Source: Terriglobia bacterium (GTDB lineage: Bacteria > Acidobacteriota > Thermoanaerobaculia > Thermoanaerobaculales > Thermoanaerobaculaceae). Taken from it: a DNA stretch of 64,000 nucleotides. The stretch spans positions 294,001-358,000 of the forward strand of contig JAIQFQ010000001.1 in the NCBI GenBank assembly GCA_020073245.1. Reading direction: 5' to 3'. A program made the position numbers and the translations under genes. Below, piece by piece: positions 16,486 through 25,947 of the stretch. The notes under the pieces are model-generated. The model was not told where the DNA came from. It ran no database searches and saw only the letters and a program-made list of their open reading frames with translations. Numbering within the stretch: the first letter of the stretch is position 1; every line of letters begins with the position of its first letter.

Positions 16486-19400
16486 CTAGGCTGACATCCC
16501 GAGGAACGCCTCGACAACGAAGGGATCGAAACGTTTCCCCGCTTCCTCGCGGAGGAAGGCGCGAACTCGCTCCTCGACCCATGCCTCCCGGTAGGGGCGC
16601 GCGAAACGCAGTGCGTCCCACGAGTCGATGACGGCGAAGATACGCGCGGCCAGCGGGATCGCTTCGCCTGCAAGGCCGCGCGGGTAGCCGGTCCCGTCCC
16701 AGTGCTCGTGGTGACTGTACGGGATGACGACGGCCTGCTGGAGGAAACCGATCGGCGAGAGCAACTCGAACGCGAACTGCGGGTGCTGACGCATGACCCC
16801 CCACTCCTCCTCGGTCAGTGGGCCGGGCTTGAGCAGGATGCTGTCGGGAATCGCCATCTTCCCGATGTCGTGCAGGAGTGCCCCTCGCCGCACGTGCACG
16901 AGGTCCTCCGTTGGTACCCCCATCTCCCTCGCGAGTCGGACCGTCAACTCCAGGACGCGGGCCGTGTGCCCGTGCGTCTCGCGGTCGCGGAGCTCGAGCG
17001 CCTTGGACCAGCCCTCCAGGGTTCTGTCGTACGCCAGGGCCAGGTCGGCGTTGGAGCGCTGCAGGCTCTCGAACAGCGTGCGGTTGTCGATCGCGATCGC
17101 CAGCTGGCCCGCGAGCGTGTCGAGGTAATCCAGCCACTCACGGTCCGGCTCGAACGGCTTGCGGTTGTAAACCTCGAGCACGCCGTGGACGTGCCCCTTG
17201 GCGACCAGAGGTGCGGCAAAGTAGATCCTGAACCCCTCGCCCGCGAGGAGCGAACTCCGCGAGAAGCCGTTCGGCGTTGCCACCAGGTCCGGCACGGCGA
17301 TGGTTCGCCGATCGGCCGCGGCGCGTCCCGCGTAGCACTCGCCCGGTGCGAGCCTCGTCTGCCGTATGGCATCGGAGTGGAACCCCTTGCCCGCGGCGAA
17401 CGCGAGCGTCTTGGAGGGTTGCTCGACGAGAAGGATGTCGGATGCGTCGACGTGAAGCTGTGCGAGGAGGTGGGCGAGGAAGAGGTCGAGGGTGTCTGCC
17501 AGCTCCATGCCGCCGGTGATCGCCGTATCGATGGCGCGCAGCGCTGCGAGGCGCTCGAGCTGGCGCTGAATGCGCTGCTCGGCGCGCTTGCGCTCCGTGA
17601 TGTCCCGGACGGCTGCGACGCGCATTGTGCCCCCACCGCGCAGCGGACGACCCTGCGTCTCGACAGGGAATACCGTGCCGTCCTTCCGGATCGCGAGGTG
17701 CTCATACAGCTCGTTCCTCCCCTCCCGCATCACGCCCGCGGCCGCCTCGGCGGCCTCGGGCGCCACGAGGTCCATCACCTTGCGGCCCAGGAGCTCCGCT
17801 GGCGAATAGCCGAACATCTCGGCCAACCTGGCGTTGGTGTCCACGATCCGGCCCTGATCGGTGATGCCGATCCCCTCGAACGCCGCGTCCGCAAGGCGCC
17901 GGAACCTCTCCTCGCTCTCTTTTTGAGCCGCCGCAGCGCTCAGGCGGCCGAGAGCGGTCGCAAGCTGGCCGGCGATCGTACCCAGCACAGCCTCATCGTG
18001 CTCGGTGAACGCGTCCGCCTTGCTGCTCTCGGCGTTGACGACACCGACCACGCGTTGGCCGACTCTCATCGGGACGCAGACCTCCGAGCGCATCCCCGGG
18101 ACACGGGCGACGTACTCATTCACCCGAGTCACGTCCCCCTCCCGGCGGGGGTTGCCGGTCGAGGCCACGTTCCCGGTGATCCCCGTGCCGAGCTGAATCG
18201 GCTCGCGGTTGAGGCCGGTCACGCCCTGACGGTACGACGGCGTGTAACGCAACACGCCCGCCTCGTCGTCCACGAGCAGCACGCCGCAATCCTCAGGGTA
18301 GAGCGCCTCACGGATGATCTCCGTGGCGCGTGAGATGAGGATGTCCTCGTCCTCGGCCTCGACTGCAATCTCCGCCACCGCGTTGAGCACGGTGAGCTCC
18401 TCGACCTTGCGGTGGAGCTCTGCCTCGGCCCGTTTTCGCTCGGTGATCTCCCTGGAGGTGAGAACGATTCCGCGCACGGCGGGGTTGTCGAGGAGGTTGT
18501 TCCCGAGCGATTCCACCCAGATCCAGCTCCCGTCGGCGCGACGGACGCGGTACTGCGTGGCGCGGCCCGAACTGCCCTCCGCCGCAAGCCTCGCCAGACG
18601 CTGCTGGACGAGAGGCAGATCGCCAGGATGGATGACCGTGAACCCGTTTGTCCCGGTGAGTCCGCCGGGACCGTACCCGAGAATCCGGTCGGTGGACGGG
18701 CTCTCGTAGACGATGTTCCCACTGGCGTCCAGGACGGTGATGAAGTCGTACGCCTGCTGGACCATCGAGCGGAAACGCTCCTCCGAAAGGCGAAGCGCCT
18801 CCTCGGCCCGCTTCCGGTCGCCGATGTCGCGCACGACGGCGAGCACCCGGCCCTTGCCACCGATCGGCGAGCTGCGCAGGGTGACCTCGACCCAGAACTC
18901 CAACCCGTCCTTGCGCTTCGCGAGCCATTCGAACACCTGCGGGCCTTCCTCGATCGCCCTCCGGATGCGCTCTTCCGCATCCTCCTGCGTGACCGGCGCC
19001 CGCGCCACCGAGAGGTCGCCGACGGTGAGGCCGAGCGCCTCGGCGCGGGCGTAGCCGTACATGTCGAGCATCGTCTGGTTCACGTCGAGGATCGCACCGG
19101 TGCCGGCGTCGTGGACGAAGATCGCTTCGCTCGTCGCGTTGAACACCTCGCGATAGTTCTGTTCGCTCTGTCTCAGCGCCTCGCCGGCGCGCAGTCGTTC
19201 GATCGCCGCAGCGACCTGGCTCGCAACCGTTCCGAGAACCCGTTCGTCGTCTTCCGTGAACGCGTCCGGGCGCCAGCTCTCGACGTCGATGACCCCAACG
19301 ATCCGGTTCCCCACCCGCAGCGGTACGCAGAGCTCGGAGCGCATTCCGGGTTCACCCGCGATGTACTCGGCTTCGCGGCCGGTGTCTGCCACCCGCCGGG

Positions 19401-21048
19401 CGACCCCGGAGACGGCCACCATCCCCGTGACTCCCCTCCCGAGGGGGACATCCTCGAGCGCCTCGGGCGACGCGACGCCGTGGAAACTCGGCGTGCGCCT
19501 GAGCGTTCCTTCCGCTTCCCTGACGAACATGAAGCCGCAGTTGTCAGGGAACAGTGTTCCTCGTATTGCAAGTGTCGCCCTTGTAATGAGCTCGTCCTCG
19601 TCCGTGGCTTCGACCGCGATCTCGGTCACCGCGCTGAGAAGGATCAACTCCTTGAGCCTTCGCTGAACCTCCCCTTCGGCACGCGCGCGCTCCGCTACTT
19701 CGGACTGCAAACCCACGTTGGCCGTGTACAGCTCGGCCGTGCGTTCCTGTACCTTCGACTCGAGCTCGTCGTGAGCGGTGCGCAACTGCCCATAGAGCCG
19801 AGTATTCTCGCGCAGCCTCAGGATGTGGCGCGTCGCAAGCAGGATTCCCACGCCAACCACGAGCACCGCGCTGACGACCGTCACATCCCTGAGATGGCGG
19901 AAGACGAGCACTGCGACTGCGACGCCAACGCAACCGTCGGCGAGGTACAGCGATGTCCGCGGCGCGGGCATCCCCGTAGGCGCCGCCGCGACCGCACCGG
20001 GCCTGTACGGTTTCACGAGCGCCCACAGGGCTGCAAGACACGCCAGGAGGTGGCTTGTGGTCCAACCCGGTCCGAGAGCCCAGTCGTAGCTCTTGTCGAG
20101 AAGGAGAACCCGGCGCCCCCAGGCGACGTCGGTCAGGATCAGGAACGCGGCAGCCGCGGCGAGTAGGCTATAGATCGTCTCCATCGCCGGATCGCGGCGC
20201 CGCAGCAGGAGCTCGATCAGAGCCCACAGCACCATCAGGTCCCCGACGAGGAATGCGACCGTGACGAAAACCCGGAAAGGATCGAATCCCGGCTGGTGAA
20301 CGGCCGGCGCCACCAAGAGCGTCCATTCCACGAGGCCGGCCGCCATGAGGACGATCCCGGTGTCGAGCAGCAGCTTGAGGCGCTCCTGCGCCGCCAGGGG
20401 GGCCGCCGGGAGCCGAAGTGCTGCGCACAGGAACAGCACGTAGAAGATGATGTAGGCGCCATTGCTCACGTACGCAACCAGCCCTTGGCTCAAGCCGACA
20501 CCGAACGCGGCAAACGGTATCTCGGCGGCCCCGTAGCTCAGGTACGCGACCGTCAACAACCACCAGGCATCGGTCGGGCCTGCCCCGGCCGATCGGATGC
20601 GCCAGGCCGTCCATAGCATGACCAGGCCGACCAGGAGGGGAACCGCCGCGTCGAATCCCTTGTTGACTGAATCGGAGAGCGGGCTGTTCTTCAGCGCAAA
20701 CTGGACCACGAGACGGGCTATCCAGACGCCTGCCGCAGCCGTCACGGCGAGCGACCAGAGCGCAGGCGAGGCGGAGTTCGGGTTCCCTCCGAACCTTCCC
20801 CTGTCCGCTCCCGCCTCCGCCACCACAGCCACCCCCCGGGCCAGTGATCCACGTGCCTGCCAGACCCCCCATCGGGCGTTGTGGCGTCCATGCCCTTCCG
20901 CTGGGGTGCACGTGCACGCGCAGACGCTTTTGTGACAGTCTACGCCAGCGCGCAAGCAGGGTTTGCCGGTCCGCAGCCATTGCCCCATCCCGCTCGCCCA
21001 GGGTGCGGGACCCGGCGTCTCGAGTGCGACCATGGCGAACATCACCAC
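16486..21048 (-). CDS. Giant GAF/PAS sensor with HD-GYP c-di-GMP phosphodiesterase domain
   Basis: Up to 1520 residues. Order: about eight TM helices (roughly 95-410, 7TM/MHYT-like sensor), a coiled coil, GAF1 (470-620), PAS1 (640-755), PAS2 (765-885), GAF2 (900-1040), PAS3 (1050-1165), GAF3 (1190-1335), HD-GYP (1345-1515). The HD-GYP core is intact: H1393-D1394-I-G-K, SHHEHWDGTG, and G1454-Y-P with RGL following. Such domains hydrolyse cyclic di-GMP using a metal centre. GAF1 and GAF2 are near-duplicates. The first 70-80 residues look non-coding (no Shine-Dalgarno, cysteine-rich), and a GTG near 20832 may be the true start. It is divergent from the pseudokinase gene across 229 bp. Confidence 0.9.
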   Translation of the reverse strand: MVMFAMVALETPGPAPWASGMGQWLRTGKPCLRAGVDCHKSVCACTCTPAEGHGRHNARWGVWQARGSLARGVAVVAEAGADRGRFGGNPNSASPALWSLAVTAAAGVWIARLVVQFALKNSPLSDSVNKGFDAAVPLLVGLVMLWTAWRIRSAGAGPTDAWWLLTVAYLSYGAAEIPFAAFGVGLSQGLVAYVSNGAYIIFYVLFLCAALRLPAAPLAAQERLKLLLDTGIVLMAAGLVEWTLLVAPAVHQPGFDPFRVFVTVAFLVGDLMVLWALIELLLRRRDPAMETIYSLLAAAAAFLILTDVAWGRRVLLLDKSYDWALGPGWTTSHLLACLAALWALVKPYRPGAVAAAPTGMPAPRTSLYLADGCVGVAVAVLVFRHLRDVTVVSAVLVVGVGILLATRHILRLRENTRLYGQLRTAHDELESKVQERTAELYTANVGLQSEVAERARAEGEVQRRLKELILLSAVTEIAVEATDEDELITRATLAIRGTLFPDNCGFMFVREAEGTLRRTPSFHGVASPEALEDVPLGRGVTGMVAVSGVARRVADTGREAEYIAGEPGMRSELCVPLRVGNRIVGVIDVESWRPDAFTEDDERVLGTVASQVAAAIERLRAGEALRQSEQNYREVFNATSEAIFVHDAGTGAILDVNQTMLDMYGYARAEALGLTVGDLSVARAPVTQEDAEERIRRAIEEGPQVFEWLAKRKDGLEFWVEVTLRSSPIGGKGRVLAVVRDIGDRKRAEEALRLSEERFRSMVQQAYDFITVLDASGNIVYESPSTDRILGYGPGGLTGTNGFTVIHPGDLPLVQQRLARLAAEGSSGRATQYRVRRADGSWIWVESLGNNLLDNPAVRGIVLTSREITERKRAEAELHRKVEELTVLNAVAEIAVEAEDEDILISRATEIIREALYPEDCGVLLVDDEAGVLRYTPSYRQGVTGLNREPIQLGTGITGNVASTGNPRREGDVTRVNEYVARVPGMRSEVCVPMRVGQRVVGVVNAESSKADAFTEHDEAVLGTIAGQLATALGRLSAAAAQKESEERFRRLADAAFEGIGITDQGRIVDTNARLAEMFGYSPAELLGRKVMDLVAPEAAEAAAGVMREGRNELYEHLAIRKDGTVFPVETQGRPLRGGGTMRVAAVRDITERKRAEQRIQRQLERLAALRAIDTAITGGMELADTLDLFLAHLLAQLHVDASDILLVEQPSKTLAFAAGKGFHSDAIRQTRLAPGECYAGRAAADRRTIAVPDLVATPNGFSRSSLLAGEGFRIYFAAPLVAKGHVHGVLEVYNRKPFEPDREWLDYLDTLAGQLAIAIDNRTLFESLQRSNADLALAYDRTLEGWSKALELRDRETHGHTARVLELTVRLAREMGVPTEDLVHVRRGALLHDIGKMAIPDSILLKPGPLTEEEWGVMRQHPQFAFELLSPIGFLQQAVVIPYSHHEHWDGTGYPRGLAGEAIPLAARIFAVIDSWDALRFARPYREAWVEERVRAFLREEAGKRFDPFVVEAFLGMSA

Positions 21049-21150
21049 ACGCGCTCCGGTGCACGCGTGCTGGACCGTCGAGTGCCGACACGAGCCGACG
21101 TAGCCTTGGCCGCGGTGCTACACCATTCGCGCGGGCCCCGCAGGCGGCGA

Positions 21151-21180
21151 TTGGGGTCGCAAGTGCTTGTCTGTTAGACT
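21151..21180 (+). promoter_or_regulatory. Candidate promoter for the pseudokinase gene
   Basis: TTGGGG at 21151-21156, an 18-bp spacer, and TAGACT at 21175-21180, in one of the few AT-rich patches of the divergent spacer. The RNA start would lie near 21187, leaving a 90-nt leader. Confidence 0.35.
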
Positions 21181-21277
21181 TAATCGATGACACCCCGAGT
21201 TCCTGGATGGGCTGTTTTCCAGAAGCGTCGGTTCCCTGTTCTTACAGGGCTGAGCGTGCGAAACGGGGGATCGTGCC

Positions 21278-23902
21278 GTGAATAGGGCTGAACCTCGCGA
21301 GATAACTGAGAGCTTCCGCCTCGAGCGCGTACTCAAGTCGAGTCGATCTGCAATCGTCTTTCGAGCCGCCGGGCCGGGCACGGGCGCGCCAGTTGCGATC
21401 AAGCTGATCCCACCATCATCACCGACGAGCCTCGAGTCTTGCAGGGAACGGTTCTTGGCCGCCATGGGCGTCCTCGAGTCGGCCCGGCCTGAAAACTTTC
21501 CGGCCCTCCTCGACTATGGCTTCTGCCCTGACGGGAGCGCGTTCATGGTCATGGAGCTCGTGGATGGTGAGCGACTCGACTCGCTCACAGGCGTGCAGCC
21601 GGAGCGTGCCCTTCGTCTCGTCCTCGGCGCCCTTGAAGGGATCGAGGTGCTGGCACGAAACGGCATCTCACACGGCAACCTTGCTCCTGAGAACCTCCTG
21701 GCTGCCGGAGAGGGCGGCACTGAGCGGGTCATGATCCTTGGTTTTGGAACCGCCGCATTTCACGGGGGCATTGCGGGCATAGGCGGTTCCGCACTGACGG
21801 AAGGACCCGCGCAGTTTGCGGCTCCCGAACAACTCGATTCGGTCACGGCTCTGACCGCGGACTGGCGCTCCGACCTCTACGCCCTTGCCGCCAGCGCATG
21901 CGCGCTTCTTGGGGCCGAGGCCTTCCCGGCCGATGCTCCAGCGCCCTCCGTGTCGCTTCCGGCCACGGTTCGGGAGCGGCTTGCGGACCCGACTGCGCTT
22001 CAGGTCATTGTGGAGCAATCCCTGCGGCGTGAACCGGCGGAGAGGCCGACATCCCTCGAGGAGTTCCGGAAGGCGGTCAACACCGCACTGGTGGGCGCGC
22101 CGGCCGAGCCGGGACCGTCCGGTGAGGTCGCGACCCGGACTCTCGCGATGGACATCGCCGCCATATCCCCTTCCGACCTCGTGTCCGAGACTCCCGCCGA
22201 GGACGTCGTGCCCCCCGTGGAGAGCGAGGTCACCGGCTCCCCGACGATCCGGGCGATCCTCCCCGTGCAGTCGCCCGAGGAAGCAGCCATCCAGCCTGCA
22301 CCCTCGCCGACCACCCCCGCGGGGGCCCCGCCGACGACTCCTGCTGTGGAGAAGGTGAAGACCGGCCCGGTACCGATTCAACGGCTCGCCGAGCTGCCGA
22401 CTGCCCCATTCGCCGTGCGCCAGCCCGAACCGCAAGCCGGGGTCGAGCCACCGCCACCGTCGGAGCCCATGCCAGCCACCGAACCGGCGCCGCCGTCGGC
22501 CTCAGACCAGCGGGGGGAGCCGGAGGTCGTAACCCCTGTTGCGGTGGGCGCTCCAGCCGAAGAGCACCCCACGAGCGAAGCCGCTCCCGGACCCAGCGAA
22601 CCCGCACGGGCCAAAGCAACGCCCAAACCGCACCGGACGCGGGCGTTTCTCCCTTGGGCGGGCGGGATCGCGGCCATCGTCGTGCTGGCATCGGTGGCCG
22701 GCCTGTTCTGGGTTGTCAGCCAGCGGACGGAGAAGCGTGTTCCTTCCGCGACCCCGACGGCCGCGCCTCGCCGACCGTCGCCGTCCCCGCAGCCCGTGCA
22801 GGTGAACGCACCCGTCGCGCAACTCGAAAGGGCCGAGGCAGCCGTGGCACTCGGCGACCTAGCGGCGGCGGGCGCCGCCCTTGACGCGATCTCGCCGGAA
22901 GACCTGGCTGGTCTCTCGCAGGCCGAGCAGGAGCGGTACAAGACCATCCGCGCTTCCTATGAGACCATGAGGCGACAAGCCCTCACCAAGGCGATGCAGA
23001 GGGCCCTCGCCGCTGGCAACCTCAGGGCACTCGGCGACGCCGTGCGCGACATCTCGAGGGAAGAAGAGGCTTCGTTCAAGCGTGATGCGGACTTCTCGGC
23101 CTCGCTCGACGAGGGACGGCGAGCGCTCAACCTCCAGGCCACCCTGCTGAAGGCCCAGCGCCAGGGGGATCTGGCCCAGGTGTTGCAGAGTGCGAGCGTG
23201 CTGATCGAGGTCGTCCCCAGATACGCACAGGCGACCGAGGCACGCGAGAAAGCCGCGGCGTCGTTGGAACGCGAAGCCGACACTCTGGCGGCCAAGGGTA
23301 GCTTTGACCTTGCACTCGCCCGCCTCGATACGGTACGGCGCAGTTGGCCGACCCGTGCCGGACTGCAGGGTCGCCTCGAGCGGATCAAGGCAGAGCAAGA
23401 GGCCGAACAGAAGTTCACGTCCCTCATGGCGCAGGCGCAGCAGACCGAGACTGACAAGGCGCCGGAGAAGGGGCTGGAGCTGCTCAATTCGTTGCCAACC
23501 GACCCCCGAACGGCAGAACGCGTCCGACAGGTGCGCGAACGGCTGGCAAAGCAGCTCGAACAGCTCGACGCCCAACCTCCCACGATCGCGCTGGCCCCGG
23601 GCCCCAAGCTCGAGTACAAGAAGGGTGGGCCGGTGACACTCGCCTTCAAGATCCAGGACGACCACGGTGTGAAGAGCGCGCAGCTGTTCGCCCGTATCGA
23701 GGGAAGCGGAAGGTTCGTCGAACTGCCGCTGCGTCACGTTGCGGGCGCCGATTGGTCCGCCGAGATCTCAGTGAGCTTCCACCAGAACCAGACCGTGGAG
23801 TTCTACGCGGTGGCCACCGACCACTCCGGCCACACCGCGCAGCTCGGCAAACCGCAGGAGCCGCTCAAGCTGAAGCGGAAGAAGAACATCTTCGGATTCT
23901 AG
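21278..23902 (+). CDS. Transmembrane pseudokinase with extracytoplasmic helical and Ig-like domain
   Basis: 874 residues, GTG start. Residues 10-270 align with bacterial Ser/Thr kinases (VAIK at 39-42, the hinge MVMELVDGERLDSL, the C-lobe WRSDLYALAASACALLG, and a final REPAERPTSLEEF). The catalytic centre is destroyed: the glycine loop reads LKSSRSAIVF, the HRDLKPEN loop reads H132-G-N-L-A-P-E-N139, and the DFG reads G155-F-G. K42 remains. A 180-residue Pro/Ala-rich linker follows, then one TM helix (about 458-480), a helical TPR-like region (505-760), and a terminal beta-sandwich (775-865) ending in a basic tail. It is probably a non-catalytic sensor or scaffold. It is isolated: glmM converges 27 bp downstream. 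Confidence 0.85.
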   Translation: MNRAEPREITESFRLERVLKSSRSAIVFRAAGPGTGAPVAIKLIPPSSPTSLESCRERFLAAMGVLESARPENFPALLDYGFCPDGSAFMVMELVDGERLDSLTGVQPERALRLVLGALEGIEVLARNGISHGNLAPENLLAAGEGGTERVMILGFGTAAFHGGIAGIGGSALTEGPAQFAAPEQLDSVTALTADWRSDLYALAASACALLGAEAFPADAPAPSVSLPATVRERLADPTALQVIVEQSLRREPAERPTSLEEFRKAVNTALVGAPAEPGPSGEVATRTLAMDIAAISPSDLVSETPAEDVVPPVESEVTGSPTIRAILPVQSPEEAAIQPAPSPTTPAGAPPTTPAVEKVKTGPVPIQRLAELPTAPFAVRQPEPQAGVEPPPPSEPMPATEPAPPSASDQRGEPEVVTPVAVGAPAEEHPTSEAAPGPSEPARAKATPKPHRTRAFLPWAGGIAAIVVLASVAGLFWVVSQRTEKRVPSATPTAAPRRPSPSPQPVQVNAPVAQLERAEAAVALGDLAAAGAALDAISPEDLAGLSQAEQERYKTIRASYETMRRQALTKAMQRALAAGNLRALGDAVRDISREEEASFKRDADFSASLDEGRRALNLQATLLKAQRQGDLAQVLQSASVLIEVVPRYAQATEAREKAAASLEREADTLAAKGSFDLALARLDTVRRSWPTRAGLQGRLERIKAEQEAEQKFTSLMAQAQQTETDKAPEKGLELLNSLPTDPRTAERVRQVRERLAKQLEQLDAQPPTIALAPGPKLEYKKGGPVTLAFKIQDDHGVKSAQLFARIEGSGRFVELPLRHVAGADWSAEISVSFHQNQTVEFYAVATDHSGHTAQLGKPQEPLKLKRKKNIFGF

Positions 23903-23929
23903 GCCCCGAGCGGCGGGCGCCTCCGCAAA

Positions 23930-25270
23930 TCATGCGGACCCCAGTTGCTGCCGGGCTACAGCAGCGATTCCCTCCGCGGTCTCGCGCGCCAAGGAGTCCT
24001 CCTCCGCTTCGACCATGATCCGCAGGAGCGGCTCGGTCCCCGAGTAGCGCACGAAGACGCGCCCGTTCTCGGACAACCGAGTCTGTGCAGACCTCACGGC
24101 GGCCGCAAGCGCGGGCACCTCGTCCACCGGGCGACGCGTTCCCACCCGCACGTTGAGCAGCACTTGCGGGAAGCGCTCCAGGTCAGCGGCCATCTCCAGC
24201 GTGGAGCCCGCCTGCCGCGCCGCAGCCAGCAGGTGGGCTGCCGTGAGCAGCCCATCGCCGGTAACCGAAAGGTGACTGCAGATCAGGTGACCGGACTGCT
24301 CGCCACCCAGAGCCGCACCGCCGCGTTGCATCGCTTCCCACACCTCGCGGTCCCCGACCGGGCAACGCACGAGCGTGATCGCTTCGCGTCGCAGCGTGGC
24401 TTCCAGCCCCAGGTTGGACATCACGGTGGCCACGACGGTCATCCTCGGGAGCTGCCCCTTAGCCTTGAGCACCCGCGCCCACAGCAGGAGTGCGTCGTCA
24501 CCATCCAGAACACGCCCGGTGTCCGTGACCAGGATCGCGCGATCGGCGTCTCCGTCGAGCGCAACGCCGGCGTCGCCACCCAGCCGCCGCACCTCCTTCG
24601 CCAGAAGCTCGGGGAAGAGAGCACCACAGCGGGCGTTGATGTTGTCGCCGTCGGGCTCGGCATGGATGAGCGTCACCCTTGCGCCGAGCGCTTCGAAGAA
24701 GCCACCGGCGACCGGAGAGGCCGCACCGTTGGCCGGGTCCACAACCACCCGTAGCCCGTCGAGCGAACGAGGCGGCAGGGACGCCAAGAGCCAGTCGAGA
24801 TAGCGCTCCCGCCAGTGCCGCTCGGCCGGCGGCAGCGACCTCACGGCGACCTCGGCAGGCACTGAGGAGAGCCTCGCCTCGAGTTGCCTTTCGTGCTCCA
24901 CCGGCCACTTGGTGCCGGCGCGGCTCACGAGCTTGACACCGTTGTCGGCCGCCGGGTTGTGCGAGGCCGATATGACGACGCCTGCCCCGTACCCCCCGTG
25001 ATCGCGCAGCAGGTGCGAGACAGCCGGCGTTGGCAGCACGCCCGCCCAGTGCAGCTCGCCGCCGGCACCCACGAACGCGCCGCCGAGCCACTCCGCCAGC
25101 ACCGGCGTGGAAGCACGGGTGTCGCCGGCCAGCAGGATGACTGGCGGCAGCCCGCTCTCGCGGAGGTGCGTCAGCAATGCCACCCCAAGTCGCGCGAGCG
25201 TGGAGCGGTCGAGAGGGTACTCGAGCGCCACTCCTCGAATTCCATCGGTCCCAAAGAGCCTTCCGGTCAC
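23930..25270 (-). CDS. glmM: Phosphoglucosamine mutase
   Basis: 446 residues, the standard length. It starts MTGRLFGTDGIRGVA. The phosphoserine loop is SASHNP with S103 as the residue that carries phosphate; DGDADR (metal loop) lies near residue 245 and RYSGTEPLLRIMVEAE near 415 is the phosphate-binding C-terminal loop. It converts glucosamine-6-phosphate to glucosamine-1-phosphate for UDP-GlcNAc and thus peptidoglycan. It is the last gene of folP-cdaA-cdaR-glmM, overlapping cdaR by 4 bp. The same arrangement occurs in Firmicutes, where CdaA and CdaR are coupled to GlmM, so a c-di-AMP/cell-wall link is likely here too. Confidence 0.96.
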   Translation of the reverse strand: MTGRLFGTDGIRGVALEYPLDRSTLARLGVALLTHLRESGLPPVILLAGDTRASTPVLAEWLGGAFVGAGGELHWAGVLPTPAVSHLLRDHGGYGAGVVISASHNPAADNGVKLVSRAGTKWPVEHERQLEARLSSVPAEVAVRSLPPAERHWRERYLDWLLASLPPRSLDGLRVVVDPANGAASPVAGGFFEALGARVTLIHAEPDGDNINARCGALFPELLAKEVRRLGGDAGVALDGDADRAILVTDTGRVLDGDDALLLWARVLKAKGQLPRMTVVATVMSNLGLEATLRREAITLVRCPVGDREVWEAMQRGGAALGGEQSGHLICSHLSVTGDGLLTAAHLLAAARQAGSTLEMAADLERFPQVLLNVRVGTRRPVDEVPALAAAVRSAQTRLSENGRVFVRYSGTEPLLRIMVEAEEDSLARETAEGIAAVARQQLGSA

Positions 25271-25947
25271 CGTCGTCTCCCGGAGCGGGAATCGCCCCGC
25301 CCCGGCGTGATCTGCACGATGACGTGCACCGCGAGAGGTTCCACGATCCGCATCAGGGGCTGCGGAGCGCGCACGGCCACGAGCGCATCCACCGCGGCAT
25401 CCGCACCATCGACGCTGACCGGGTCCGTGGGCACGGCCTGCAGCCTCTCGAGCTGAAGGCGGGGACCGCTGACCATCACGGTCATGGGCTCCGTGGCGAT
25501 GGCTCCGATCACCATGCCGGCGGCCGGCTCACCCGAAACTCGGGGCTTGACGGGCACGCGCCGACGGCCCATTCGCTCCAGACGGAGCGGCACCTGCGAG
25601 GGTGACACCGCCAGCACCTCGACCCCTGTCGGAACGATCACGTTGCGCGTCTCCACGGCGAAGTCGCGTTCGCCCTCGGTCGCGCCACGCAGGTCGATCA
25701 CCACTCCGGTCTGGGCCTGGTCAAGGGAGCGAAGCCTCGACAACGGCCCACGCACGCGCAAAGATAGAAACCTCGGCACCTCCGAGGTGATGACCATCTC
25801 CACCGGGACGTTGACCAGTGTGACTGCAGTGTCGACCTGGCGCTCTGAGATGCGCTCCCTGCGGTCGAGGGCCGTTGCGTACCACACCAGGCACGCGAGC
25901 ACAATCGCCAGGAAGAGGTTTCCCGGGGAACGCGGAACCAGCCTCAA
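25267..25947 (-). CDS. cdaR: YbbR-domain regulator of diadenylate cyclase
   Basis: 226 residues. One N-terminal TM helix (about residues 9-27, GNLFLAIVLACLVWYAT) anchors an extracytoplasmic part built of YbbR-type beta repeats, visible as recurring V-x-V-x(G)-P blocks (VPVEMVITSEVPRFLSLRVRGP, then VPVKPRVSGEPAAGMVIGAI). Two to three repeats are present, against four in Bacillus subtilis CdaR. It lies between cdaA and glmM with 4-bp overlaps on both sides. CdaR proteins modulate CdaA activity at the membrane. Family call rests on the repeats plus position. Confidence 0.88.
   Translation of the reverse strand: MRLVPRSPGNLFLAIVLACLVWYATALDRRERISERQVDTAVTLVNVPVEMVITSEVPRFLSLRVRGPLSRLRSLDQAQTGVVIDLRGATEGERDFAVETRNVIVPTGVEVLAVSPSQVPLRLERMGRRRVPVKPRVSGEPAAGMVIGAIATEPMTVMVSGPRLQLERLQAVPTDPVSVDGADAAVDALVAVRAPQPLMRIVEPLAVHVIVQITPGRGDSRSGRRR

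Noticed and set aside
21049-21277. Possible small gene in the HD-GYP/pseudokinase divergent spacer
   Set aside because: Open frames there are antisense to each other and have no start signals; the stretch is more likely promoter DNA.
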